From contig CAKZOD010000044.1 of NCBI GenBank assembly GCA_937136055.1, forward strand, positions 1-64,000: a DNA stretch of 64,000 bases. Direction: 5' to 3'. Numbering within the stretch: the stretch's first letter is position 1; every line of letters starts with the position of its first letter. The stretch comes from an uncultured Oceanospirillaceae bacterium (lineage in GTDB: Bacteria > Pseudomonadota > Gammaproteobacteria > Pseudomonadales > Balneatricaceae). Shown here in pieces: positions 51,658-60,398 of this stretch. The translations under genes were made by a program, and so were the position numbers. The notes under the pieces were generated by a model that saw only the letters and a program-made list of their open reading frames with translations, was not told the origin of the DNA and did not search any database.

Positions 51658-52725
51658 TTAGATAACACCGCGGCTGATTTGATCACGCTCAATAGATTCA
51701 AACAAAGCTTTAAAGTTACCTTCCCCAAAGCCATCATCTTTTTTACGCTGAATGAATTCAAAAAACACAGGCCCTATAACAGTGTTGCCAAAGATCTGTA
51801 ACAGTAATCTTGGATCGTCATTTTCTGTCGAGCCATCAACTAAAATACCACGTTTTTTCAGCTCATCTACAGGCTCACCATGCCCCGGCAAACGCTCTTC
51901 TAACATGTCGTAATAGCTATCTGGTGGCGACTTCATAAAATCTAAGCCTTGAGCTTTTAACATATCTAGGCTGTCATAAATATCATCACAGGAGAACGCT
52001 ATATGCTGAATACCTTCACCATTATACTCTCTTAAGTACTCTTCAATTTGTCCTTTACCGCCTTCCCCTTCTTCATTTAAAGGAATACGAATTAGTCCAT
52101 CGGGAGCCGTTAATGCCTTTGATTTTAAGCCCGTATACTCACCCTTAATATCAAAGTAACGAATCTCTCTAAAGTTGAAAAGCTTTTCGTAAAAGTCGGC
52201 CCAATAAGACATTCTACCGCTGTAAACATTATGAGTTAGGTGGTCAATCATTTTAAAGCCAAAACCAACAGGGTTTCTGTCAACACCCTCTATAAACTCA
52301 AAATCGATGTCGTAGATGCTCTTACCTTCTTCATAACGATCAATCAAGTATAGTGGAGCACCACCGATACCTTTGATTGCTGGCAGCCTTAACTCCATTG
52401 GACCTGTTGGGATCTCAATCGGCTGCGCACCTAATTCAAGTGCTTTTGTATAAGCAAACTGTGCATTCTTTACTCTGAAAGCCATACCACAGGCGCTTGG
52501 CCCGTGTTCGCCGGCAAAGTAACTTGCGTGGCTATTTTTCTCATAGTTTATAATGAAATTGATATCACCCTGACGGTAAAGCTGAACATTCTTAGAACGG
52601 TGGTTAGCAACATGCGTAAACCCCATGCTCAAAAATGTTTTCTCTAATAAACCTGCTTCAGGTGCTGAAAACTCAACGAACTCAAAACCGGCTAGCCCCA
52701 TTGGATTTTCAAATAAATCTGCCAT
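51658..52725 (-). CDS. hppD: 4-hydroxyphenylpyruvate dioxygenase
   Basis: A 355-residue non-haem iron dioxygenase that makes homogentisate in tyrosine breakdown. Two VOC-fold halves are present. The Fe ligands are visible in MIDHLTHNV (His162), GIQHIAFSC (His241) and [10 protein letters not shown] (Glu323), with the C-terminal helix [17 protein letters not shown] closing the site. AGGAG stands before the ATG. It is divergent from a MarR regulator with shared GTTGC-type sites between them. The later genes hmgA and fahA are not nearby. Confidence 0.97.
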   Translation of the reverse strand: MADLFENPMGLAGFEFVEFSAPEAGLLEKTFLSMGFTHVANHRSKNVQLYRQGDINFIINYEKNSHASYFAGEHGPSACGMAFRVKNAQFAYTKALELGAQPIEIPTGPMELRLPAIKGIGGAPLYLIDRYEEGKSIYDIDFEFIEGVDRNPVGFGFKMIDHLTHNVYSGRMSYWADFYEKLFNFREIRYFDIKGEYTGLKSKALTAPDGLIRIPLNEEGEGGKGQIEEYLREYNGEGIQHIAFSCDDIYDSLDMLKAQGLDFMKSPPDSYYDMLEERLPGHGEPVDELKKRGILVDGSTENDDPRLLLQIFGNTVIGPVFFEFIQRKKDDGFGEGNFKALFESIERDQISRGVI

Positions 52726-52813
52726 TTCATTTCTCCTAAGATGTACTCTATCGCTTTTTATATTGTGACCTGAATCTATAGCTGCAACTAAGATTGCACT
52801 GTGAAACTAATTT

Positions 52814-52918
52814 GTTGCACTCTATACTCACTTTGAAAGTGCGATTTCAGGTATTATATTATCTGACTGAGCATTAAGTTGCTTCTACAACTATCATTAG
52901 TTGCAACAGCAACTAATG
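52814..52918. promoter_or_regulatory. Shared hppD/marR operator region
   Basis: A perfect 24-bp palindrome lies at 52895-52918 (arms CATTAGTTGC and GCAACTAATG, AACA between). A weaker one is AGTTG-CTTCTA-CAACT at 52877-52892. Half-sites TGCAACTAA (52783-52791) and GTTGCA (52814-52819) lie nearer hppD. Multiple GTTGC copies in a divergent MarR/hppD promoter indicate the likely MarR operator. Confidence 0.75.
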
Positions 52919-52950
52919 TCAAGTTTTTAGTGATAAAAGGATTCACATCA

Positions 52951-53415
52951 ATGACCGAAGAACAGCAAAATGTGCTCACTCTCGATAACTTCTTCCCTTA
53001 CCAACTATCTGTTTCCTCTAATAAAATCAGCGGTTTATTTGCAGATATTTATCAAGACAAGTTTGCATTAACTATCACACAGTGGCGTATTATGGCTGTC
53101 CTTGGAGAAAACCCTGATATAAGTGCAGATGACGTTTCACACAAAACGCAGATTGAAAAATCAATTCTAAGCCGGGCAATCAGTAAGCTTTTACAACGTA
53201 AGCTGATCCAAAGAGTATTCTCTGAAACAGATAAGCGACGCTCGATGCTCTCGTTAACAACCACTGGTATTGATGTCTACAACGAAATCATTCCACTATC
53301 ACATCAATATGAAAAGCAATTGCTAAGCTGCTTTAGTCAAAGCGAGAAAGACCAGTTCTATTCATCTCTTGAAAAGCTCTATAAGCACGCCAAAGCGCTC
53401 AAAAAAGACACTTAG
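52951..53415 (+). CDS. MarR-family regulator of tyrosine catabolism
   Basis: A 154-residue winged-helix regulator. The centre reads FALTITQWRIMAVLGENPDISADDVSHKTQIEKSILSRAISKLLQRKLIQRVFSETDKRRSMLSLT, where the recognition helix and the wing (DKRRSMLSL) are clear. I chose ATG at 52951 with AAAAGG upstream; a TTG 72 bases earlier would overlap the operator palindrome. It probably represses hppD and itself by binding 52895-52918. The ligand is likely an aromatic catabolite, by inference. Confidence 0.9.
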   Translation: MTEEQQNVLTLDNFFPYQLSVSSNKISGLFADIYQDKFALTITQWRIMAVLGENPDISADDVSHKTQIEKSILSRAISKLLQRKLIQRVFSETDKRRSMLSLTTTGIDVYNEIIPLSHQYEKQLLSCFSQSEKDQFYSSLEKLYKHAKALKKDT

Positions 53416-53537
53416 TTACGGAACATTTAAGCTTCTATCAACTCATAACCAATTCAATTAGTTTAACTATTCTCCAATTACTTTAAGTATAGATCGATCG
53501 TTATTCGACTCGAATTTAATTAAGAAAAAGGATATAC

Positions 53538-56306
53538 ATGCGCTTTCACTCTCTCGGTTTTGTTTTAATTAGCTTGATATTTAGTACAACGATTAGTGCT
53601 AATAGTATTCAAAAAAGCGCTAACGATACTCGCCAGTACGAAAGCTTTACCTTAGACAATGCACTTTCCGTGTTAGTTATTTCAGATCCGCAAACAACGA
53701 AATCAGCAGCTTCTTTAAATGTGGAAGTAGGTTCTGCCAATAACCCTAAAAATCGCCCGGGCCTTGCTCATTTTTTAGAGCACATGCTATTTTTAGGTAC
53801 CCAAAAATTCCCTCAAGCAAATGAGTATTCAAGCTTCATTGATTCTCACGGTGGCTCACAAAACGCTTTTACTTCTCAAGACAACACTAACTATTATTTT
53901 GATATCAAACACGACTCTCTCGATGAAGCCCTTGATCGCTTTTCGCAATTTTTTATCGCACCGCTATTTTCCGCTAAGTACACTGAGCGCGAGAAAAAAG
54001 CTGTTCATTCAGAGTATCAATCACGCTTAAAAGATGACGCTCAAAGAAACTATGCCGCTTTTAAACAAATCATGAACCCAGCCCACCCTGGAAGCCGTTT
54101 TTTTATTGGCTCCCTAGAGAGCCTTTCAGATAATGAGCACTCTAAAATTCGCGATGATTTAGTGCAGTTTTATCAACAACAATACTCTGCAAACCGAATG
54201 ACACTCGTGGTGCTAGGAAAAGAACCGCTATCGGTATTAAAAGAGCGCGTTAAAAAATACTTCTCTGCCATTCAAAACCGTAACTTAAAAAAGCAACCGA
54301 TCGCCGTGAATCGATTGAAGGACAGCACCTTACCGTTGATCTTCAAAGTTAAAACATTAAAGGATTTTAGGTTACTAACATTAACTTTCCCAACCACCAG
54401 CGCTAAAACTCTTTATGATCAAAAGCCATTAGGCTACATCAGTTCTATCATTGGCTACGAAGGTGAAGGCAGTTTAATTGCCTATTTAAAAGCACAAGGA
54501 TTAGCCAACGGCTTAAGTGCTGGTAATAGTGATGAATCAGATGTTGAATCCTCTTTTCAAACAAGCATTAGCTTAACTGAGAAAGGTTTAACCCAGGTTG
54601 ACAAGGTGATTGAAAACTTCTTTTATTTTATTGGTAAGTTAAAAGAAAGTGGTATTCAAGAATCTCTTTATAAAGAAGAGCAACGTTTATCTAAACAAGC
54701 CTTTGAATATATTCCTAAACAAAGCCCTGCCAGTTATGTAGTGCAATTATCACAAAGAATGAAGCTTTACCCTGAAAAGCACTGGATAAACGCCCCTTAT
54801 TTGTTAGAGCGCTTTGATCAGGCATCGATTGCTAAGTATGTCAGTTTTATCACACCTGATAATATGCTGATCAATATACAAGCACGCTCTGTCAACACAG
54901 ATAAAACAGAGCCGCACTTTGGCGGACAGTACAGCACCCAAAGTATTAGCCAGAAGCAACTCAATAAATGGCACTCTCCTCAATCAAACTCTGAACTCTA
55001 TATTCGCAAGCAAAACCCTTTTATCGCAGAAGATTTAACCTTAGTCCCCCAAGCCACTAATACCGCTACTGATGCAGTTAAGCATTCACAGGTTTCAAGT
55101 GGTGTTAATTTGTGGCACCTGCAAGATAAAGAGTTTTTAACACCAAAATCCACTTTATATTTCGGCATTATTCGCTCCCCATCAACGCTCACATCAAGAG
55201 AGAAAATAGCCTTAAGCCTCTATACACGACTCATCAACGATACGCTCAACAAGCAGCTTTATGATGCGGGATCTGCCGGTCTTTACTTGGATTTATATGC
55301 CCATAGGCGTGGCATTAGCATAAAGATTTCGGGTTACAGTGAAAAGCAGGCATTACTGCTTGATCTACTGGATAATTTAGCGACACCCACTTTTAATGTG
55401 GATCGCTTCAATATCATTAAAGAAAACTACCGCCGCTCTTTGGTCAACAACTTACAAGATAAACCTTATGAGCAATTGTTCGACCGCTTAAGCGAGCATT
55501 TGCTCAGTGAACCCAGCATAGACGATAAACTCAAAACGCTATCAAGTATTAGCCTTAACGATATTTTGCACATAGCTCAATCCCTTTTTGAGAAAGCAGA
55601 GTTGCGGATTCTTTCTCACGGTAATATTGATTTTAAAAGTGCACAGGCACTAGCACTACAAGTCACTGACAAACTGGCAATTAAACAAACAATACCCGTC
55701 GCTGATCAAAACAATGTTCGCATCCTTGATGATCAACAAAGAATCAATATTGAAGCGCAAATTGATAATAGCGATTCTGCTGTGATTTGGTACTTACAAG
55801 GGCAAGACACAAGTTATAAGGCGCGTGCTTCAACAAACCTGCTAACTGAAATTCTGGCGACTGATTATTCAAATCAATTGCGCACCGAGCAACAACTTGG
55901 TTATTTAGTATTTGCAACAGGGATGAACGTTCAAAAAATGCCCGGCATTGCATTTGTTGTACAATCTCCCAATTCGACAATCGAAGATATACAAGCAAGT
56001 AATGAAGCTTTCACACAAGGATTTATACAAAAGCTTAGAACATTAACAAAGGATCAAGTGAACACTTTTAAGCGCAGTTTAGTTGCCAGATACCAAACTC
56101 CAGAACGCACTATATATCAGCGCAGTAATCGTTTATGGAGTGAGCTGAACTACAAAATTTTAAGCTTTGATGAAAGAGAAATGCTAACAGCTGCCGTTAA
56201 AAAACTATCAATAGATGATTTAATTATTGCCTGGCAATCACTTCTCAACAAAAAGATTATTTTAACCAGCCGTGCAAATAACCAAACAGCCAAACTAAAA
56301 AAATAA
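53538..56306 (+). CDS. Periplasmic M16-family (pitrilysin/insulinase) metalloprotease
   Basis: A 922-residue peptidase of the insulinase family. The signal peptide (1-21, ...FSTTISANS) targets the periplasm. HFLEHMLFLGT is the inverted zinc motif HxxEH, with a later downstream Glu in EREKKAVHSEYQ. Four roughly equal halves follow, including DQQLGYLVFAT-like C-terminal segments. E. coli PtrA is 962. AAGGA lies before the ATG. It is monocistronic, 123 bp after marR. Confidence 0.94.
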   Translation: MRFHSLGFVLISLIFSTTISANSIQKSANDTRQYESFTLDNALSVLVISDPQTTKSAASLNVEVGSANNPKNRPGLAHFLEHMLFLGTQKFPQANEYSSFIDSHGGSQNAFTSQDNTNYYFDIKHDSLDEALDRFSQFFIAPLFSAKYTEREKKAVHSEYQSRLKDDAQRNYAAFKQIMNPAHPGSRFFIGSLESLSDNEHSKIRDDLVQFYQQQYSANRMTLVVLGKEPLSVLKERVKKYFSAIQNRNLKKQPIAVNRLKDSTLPLIFKVKTLKDFRLLTLTFPTTSAKTLYDQKPLGYISSIIGYEGEGSLIAYLKAQGLANGLSAGNSDESDVESSFQTSISLTEKGLTQVDKVIENFFYFIGKLKESGIQESLYKEEQRLSKQAFEYIPKQSPASYVVQLSQRMKLYPEKHWINAPYLLERFDQASIAKYVSFITPDNMLINIQARSVNTDKTEPHFGGQYSTQSISQKQLNKWHSPQSNSELYIRKQNPFIAEDLTLVPQATNTATDAVKHSQVSSGVNLWHLQDKEFLTPKSTLYFGIIRSPSTLTSREKIALSLYTRLINDTLNKQLYDAGSAGLYLDLYAHRRGISIKISGYSEKQALLLDLLDNLATPTFNVDRFNIIKENYRRSLVNNLQDKPYEQLFDRLSEHLLSEPSIDDKLKTLSSISLNDILHIAQSLFEKAELRILSHGNIDFKSAQALALQVTDKLAIKQTIPVADQNNVRILDDQQRINIEAQIDNSDSAVIWYLQGQDTSYKARASTNLLTEILATDYSNQLRTEQQLGYLVFATGMNVQKMPGIAFVVQSPNSTIEDIQASNEAFTQGFIQKLRTLTKDQVNTFKRSLVARYQTPERTIYQRSNRLWSELNYKILSFDEREMLTAAVKKLSIDDLIIAWQSLLNKKIILTSRANNQTAKLKK

Positions 56307-56439
56307 CAGCGGTTAATAAACCATAAGCTTTATACTAAAACGAAAGTGATAACTTGTTTGAGTATAAAGCGTTCTTTTTAATCTAAAATAGTCGCAATAC
56401 CGCTAGTTAACATTTACCGGTGCATGCTACTGTAACGCC

Positions 56440-56562
56440 GCTATTTTAGGTTCTTAAACAAGTAATTGGGAAGTAAGAACAAAACCTTCGCTGCCCCCGC
56501 AACGGTATTCTACAATCTGTCATTTGATAGTCTGTAGGTAGCCCGGAACCAGCCTAAATAGC
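56440..56562 (+). ncRNA. Cobalamin (adenosylcobalamin) riboswitch
   Basis: P1 is formed by GCTATTTTAGG (56440-56450) and CCTAAATAGC (56553-56562), with one bulged base. The core has ATTGGGAA, the B12 box-like CTGCCCCCGCAACGGTA (56501-56517) and GTAGCCCGGAACCAGCC. This matches the conserved core of the cobalamin family (RF00174). It leads a cobalt-transporter gene, as expected. Confidence 0.93.
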
Positions 56563-56578
56563 ATTACCAATAAATGTA

Positions 56579-56602
56579 TTTACACGGGTGAGTGTAAAGG
56601 AG
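56579..56602 (+). promoter_or_regulatory. Expression-platform hairpin before cbtB
   Basis: TTTACAC-GGGTGA-GTGTAAA (56579-56598) abuts the ribosome site GGAG at 56599-56602. This suggests that riboswitch control is exerted on translation initiation at the GTG of cbtB. Confidence 0.65.
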
Positions 56603-56609
56603 TATTTCT

Positions 56610-56795
56610 GTGCTAAACACAATAGACAATCGCACTTTCACTAAAAGTGCTTTAACCATTTCAACCTCTCTACAAATATCACTTGCCTTAGGCTTAGGTC
56701 TAGGTCTGTTTCTACTGGTAGCGTTTGCACCTATTGAAGCTGTCCACAATGCAGCTCACGATGCTCGGCATGCATTTGCATTTCCCTGCCATTAA
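56610..56795 (+). CDS. cbtB: CbtB cobalt transporter subunit
   Basis: A 61-residue single-helix protein with one membrane span (about 22-42) and the His-rich tail HNAAHDARHAFAFPCH, typical of CbtB. The GTG start has GGAG ahead of it. With CbtA it forms a predicted cobalt permease. A cobalamin riboswitch lies directly upstream. The His cluster should face the side where cobalt is first bound. Confidence 0.93.
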   Translation: MLNTIDNRTFTKSALTISTSLQISLALGLGLGLFLLVAFAPIEAVHNAAHDARHAFAFPCH

Positions 56796-56888
56796 ACGGG
56801 GTAGTTAATGAACATCCGTTTAAAGCTTATTCCTGCTTAGCTGATTTATTAACAGATACTAAGCATATTTCAAAAAAGGAGAGAAATC

Positions 56889-57641
56889 GTGGCATTAAGA
56901 AACATCATCTTAGCGGCAATCGCCGTTGGCGTTATCACAGGTATCGTGTATGGGCTATTTCAACAAACTCAAATTAACCCAATCATATACGGCGCTGAAG
57001 AGTACGAAGTGACGGATGCACCACTGGCTCATAGCCATAATACCGATGCTGCAGCAAACGTTGAGGCGCAAGAGCCTGAAGAAGCTTGGTCACCTGAAGA
57101 TGGAGCGCAAAGGATTACCTCAACGATGGTTGCCAATATCACTATTGCGATCGCCTATGCACTCGTTATGATTTCGCTCATGGCATTACATGATGCAAAG
57201 TCAAACAAACCTAAGATTTCAGCCAAGCAAGGGGCCGTTTGGGGAATTGCTGCTTTAATTGCTCTATTTATTGCACCCGCACTCTTTGGCTTGCACCCAG
57301 AAGTACCGGGGACCGTTGCCGCTGAACTGATTAATCGCCAACAATGGTGGATGTTCTGTGCGGGTATAAGTGTCACTGGTATCGCTGTTTTATATTACAG
57401 TGCTAATAAATTTAAATTTATAGGCATCATTTTACTGGCAGCTCCTCATATTGTTGGCGCACCACTCCCTGAGTCACACGGCTTTGCCAATACTGCTCCT
57501 GAAGCTGTTAGCGCTTTAAGTCAATTAACCAGTGAGTTCTTTTTAATGACAAGTATCGGCATGGCGCTGTTTTTCATTTTGTTAGGCTCATTGTCAGGCT
57601 GGGTTGTTAATCGTTTTATTCATTTAAATGAAAGTGCTTAA
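56889..57641 (+). CDS. cbtA: CbtA cobalt transporter subunit
   Basis: A 250-residue integral membrane protein with about five predicted helices (near 5-23, 78-98, 113-133, 150-168 and 215-238). A His-containing loop lies near residues 45-60 (APLAHSHNT). It matches the CbtA family, which pairs with CbtB under B12 control. The GTG start has AAGGAG. The gap to cbtB is 93 bp. Confidence 0.92.
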   Translation: MALRNIILAAIAVGVITGIVYGLFQQTQINPIIYGAEEYEVTDAPLAHSHNTDAAANVEAQEPEEAWSPEDGAQRITSTMVANITIAIAYALVMISLMALHDAKSNKPKISAKQGAVWGIAALIALFIAPALFGLHPEVPGTVAAELINRQQWWMFCAGISVTGIAVLYYSANKFKFIGIILLAAPHIVGAPLPESHGFANTAPEAVSALSQLTSEFFLMTSIGMALFFILLGSLSGWVVNRFIHLNESA

Positions 57642-57805
57642 TCAATTGAAACTCTTTTAAGCGCACCTTCCTTTTGCTCTATTTCTTAACCTTTTGAAAT
57701 GAGCATCAGGGAGTATACGATCAATTTCCAAAACTTCTGTGTTAGGGTTTGATCGCATGCTATCAAATACCGTTGAGCCACTCATATCATAAAAGGCAGC
57801 AATCG

Positions 57806-58282
57806 ATGTTCTTATCACGCATAATAGTTACTACCTTCTCTCGCTCGGTAAAAAATAGTAACTATAAGTACGACATAAAATTATTTCTTTCAATGCTAAG
57901 TAGCCTTTTGCTACTCACTAGCTTTAACTTACAAGCGAAAGAGCTCTTCTTTGAAACAAGCAATGATCAGTTTTCACTCGAGTTAACAGCGCCTGAGAGC
58001 CCCTCCTTAAATAAGATTTATCGCTGGAAGGCAGTACTCAAAGGTAGCCAGCCACTAAGTCAAATATCTCTAAGTGATATTACTATTAGTGGAGGTATGC
58101 TGGCTCATGGACACGGCTTACCTACGCAGCCAAAAGCATTAAACTTAACCCATAACAACGATCGTCAAATCAGTTTCGATATTCAGGGTTTGAAGTTTCA
58201 AATGTGGGGAAATTGGCATCTACAAGTTCATGTTGCTGACACTCAGGCCCCCCTTATTATCGAATTTAATTTAAGCCCATAA
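57806..58282 (+). CDS. YtkA/FixH-like periplasmic protein
   Basis: A 158-residue exported protein. A basic N-terminus and a hydrophobic stretch (about 27-45) give a signal or anchor, followed by a beta-sandwich with MLAHGHGLPTQPKAL and QGLKFQMWGNWHLQV. These match the YtkA-like (PF13115) pattern HGHGMPT...W. I chose ATG at 57806 with AAGG upstream; longer and shorter starts are possible. It overlaps the next gene (TAATG), so it is coupled to the cytochrome peroxidase. Confidence 0.75.
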   Translation: MFLSRIIVTTFSRSVKNSNYKYDIKLFLSMLSSLLLLTSFNLQAKELFFETSNDQFSLELTAPESPSLNKIYRWKAVLKGSQPLSQISLSDITISGGMLAHGHGLPTQPKALNLTHNNDRQISFDIQGLKFQMWGNWHLQVHVADTQAPLIIEFNLSP

Positions 58283-59598
58283 TGTTACGCATAATTATTT
58301 GTATTTTAGTGCTTGGCGCCTTAGGCTGGGCGGGCTTTTTTAATCGCCAACAACCATTGAGCTGGTCTGATAACGAGCGCGCCACAATAGCTTCTTTACG
58401 CCTTGCGGATGAAAAGACCCTGTTACAAAATGTGATTCATACAGGCAACACTGTTTGGGATGATGTAGCTGCAGCAAAACTCGGCCAACAACTTTTTTTT
58501 GATAACCAATTAAGCAAAAACCAAGCAGTGTCTTGCGCTACTTGCCATCAACCAAGTGAAGGCTTTGCTGACCCACAGGCTCTCTCTATCGGTATATCAA
58601 CAACCAAACGACACTCACCTAGTTTACTCGGTGCAGCCTTTAGCCCTTGGTTCTTCTGGGATGGTAGAGCCGATAGCTTATGGGCTCAAGCATTAGGACC
58701 TCTTGAAGACCCCGCGGAACATGGTGCTAATCGCTTACAGTTAGCGAAACTAATAGCGACAAAATACAAACCACAGTACCAGGCAATTTTCGGCCCTATT
58801 AGTGACTTCAATCATCTTGCCTCTCACGCAACGCCACTGTCTGACAACCCTCTATGGCGCAATAATTGGCAGCGTATGAGCGTCACCGATCAAGATGCTG
58901 TAAATCAAGTATTTGCCAACATAGGTAAGAGCTTGGCTGCCTATCAATCACGCCTTATTCCCAGTCCTTCAAGGTTTGATAAATTCGCAGCACAATTATT
59001 AACTCAAGGTAGCTCTGATATTTTAAACCGTACTGAGCAACAAGGCTTAAAACTCTTTATCAGTGAAGAAAAAGGGCAATGTATTCGCTGTCATAACGGT
59101 CCTTTTCTGACTAACAACGATTTTCAAGTCACTGGTATAAAAGACCCAAGACTTCCTTTAGGCAGTGGCAGGTTAGAAGGGATTACAATTGCCCTTAATA
59201 GTGAATTCAACTGCCGCAGTCCCTACTCAAGTACACAAGATAAAGATACTGAATGCCTAGAATTAGATTATGCTAAATCCTCTGGTGATGAGCTGAACTT
59301 TGCATTTAAAGTTCCTACCTTGAGAAACATAAGCCAAACAGCACCTTATATGCACAACGGTAGTTTTGATAATTTACAGCAAGTATTGCACTTCTACACA
59401 CGTGCCAAGTCTCAATATTCAGATACAGATGTTGAATCCAAACGTGATACTAGCACTCTATCTAAACAATCCGTCACACACTTAGACATAGAACCCTTAG
59501 CACTAGCTTCAGAGCAACTGATCCAGCTTGAGGCCTTTTTAAATACACTGACCTCTCCCATCAACCTAGATGATACATGGCTTAAGAAACCGAATTAG
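58282..59598 (+). CDS. Di-haem cytochrome c peroxidase, MauG/CcpA family
   Basis: A 438-residue periplasmic enzyme anchored by an N-terminal helix (about 2-20). Haem sites are CATCH (85-89) and CIRCH (267-271). DNQLSKNQAVSCATCH is the high-potential side region, and PTLRNISQTAPYMHNGSF later supplies a likely Met axial ligand. It reduces peroxide or oxidises a protein substrate. It is coupled to the YtkA-like gene by a 1-base overlap and lies after the cobalt transporter genes. Confidence 0.94.
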   Translation: MLRIIICILVLGALGWAGFFNRQQPLSWSDNERATIASLRLADEKTLLQNVIHTGNTVWDDVAAAKLGQQLFFDNQLSKNQAVSCATCHQPSEGFADPQALSIGISTTKRHSPSLLGAAFSPWFFWDGRADSLWAQALGPLEDPAEHGANRLQLAKLIATKYKPQYQAIFGPISDFNHLASHATPLSDNPLWRNNWQRMSVTDQDAVNQVFANIGKSLAAYQSRLIPSPSRFDKFAAQLLTQGSSDILNRTEQQGLKLFISEEKGQCIRCHNGPFLTNNDFQVTGIKDPRLPLGSGRLEGITIALNSEFNCRSPYSSTQDKDTECLELDYAKSSGDELNFAFKVPTLRNISQTAPYMHNGSFDNLQQVLHFYTRAKSQYSDTDVESKRDTSTLSKQSVTHLDIEPLALASEQLIQLEAFLNTLTSPINLDDTWLKKPN

Positions 59599-59638
59599 CG
59601 AAAGGTTTATAAAAGTAATAGAACACTAGCTGATAGTA

Positions 59639-60340
59639 TTATGGGGTGATTTGTTGGCGTTGTGTCGGTTGCTGAACACGCGTAGCGCTTTCATCTTTTT
59701 TATCTGACGCCGTACGCGAGCAATTCACACTCAAAGGTGCACAGCCCACAAGAGGGTTTTGAGCAATTTTTAGCTCTACCCGCTGCAGCTTACTCTTTGA
59801 TTCCTTATTAAAGCCTGTCTCACCACTACCGCCTACCAAATAGGTATCAACATAATCGCGACTCATACCTGATGATGTAATTTGCACTCTTCGATCAAAG
59901 TAATCTTCTACTTTCACGACAGTAACATCATTAACGCTCGGTACTTTCGGCTTTTGGTAAGAGTAACTTATGGTAGGAGCAAGCGGCTGCTTATTAACAT
60001 CATTTCTAACCGCAACGACTTGCACGTTCGGGGCGAGTTGATCAAAATTATGATTAAAAGCAATTGTAGTTACTTGGGGGTGCTTAGCTGCATTATTTTT
60101 AACTGCAACTACTTGCACGTTTGCAGTCAAATCACGATAGTTGTTTAGCTGCACAGGTATGACTTCGGTAAACTTTTGTTTAGCAAAATTTTTCGCCTGC
60201 ACCACTGCCGTTGAAAACTCTTGGGACTGCAAAGGTTGAAAATCGTAGGTATGAGATAAGCCTGCTGCACTCACAGGCAAGCTCGTAAAAGAACAGCAAG
60301 TGATTGCAAAGCCAGATTTAAGCTTATCTCTAAATACCAT
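59639..60340 (-). CDS. Secreted protein of unknown function, 233 aa
   Basis: I do not recognise the family. A signal peptide is likely (1-26, ending PVSA). The middle has an internal repeat: NVQVVAVKNNAAKHPQVTTIAF (about 74-95) and NVQVVAVRNDVNKQPLAPTISY (about 107-128). The C-terminal third has two Cys (CAPLSVNC) and a polar Gln/Thr-rich tail. It is alone between convergent CCP and sbcB. Confidence 0.72.
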   Translation of the reverse strand: MVFRDKLKSGFAITCCSFTSLPVSAAGLSHTYDFQPLQSQEFSTAVVQAKNFAKQKFTEVIPVQLNNYRDLTANVQVVAVKNNAAKHPQVTTIAFNHNFDQLAPNVQVVAVRNDVNKQPLAPTISYSYQKPKVPSVNDVTVVKVEDYFDRRVQITSSGMSRDYVDTYLVGGSGETGFNKESKSKLQRVELKIAQNPLVGCAPLSVNCSRTASDKKDESATRVQQPTQRQQITP

Positions 60341-60398
60341 AAATCATTTCTCGTTTTCTACAAAGCTTAAATCTATCTTCTAAAAGGCGTTCAGTCTT

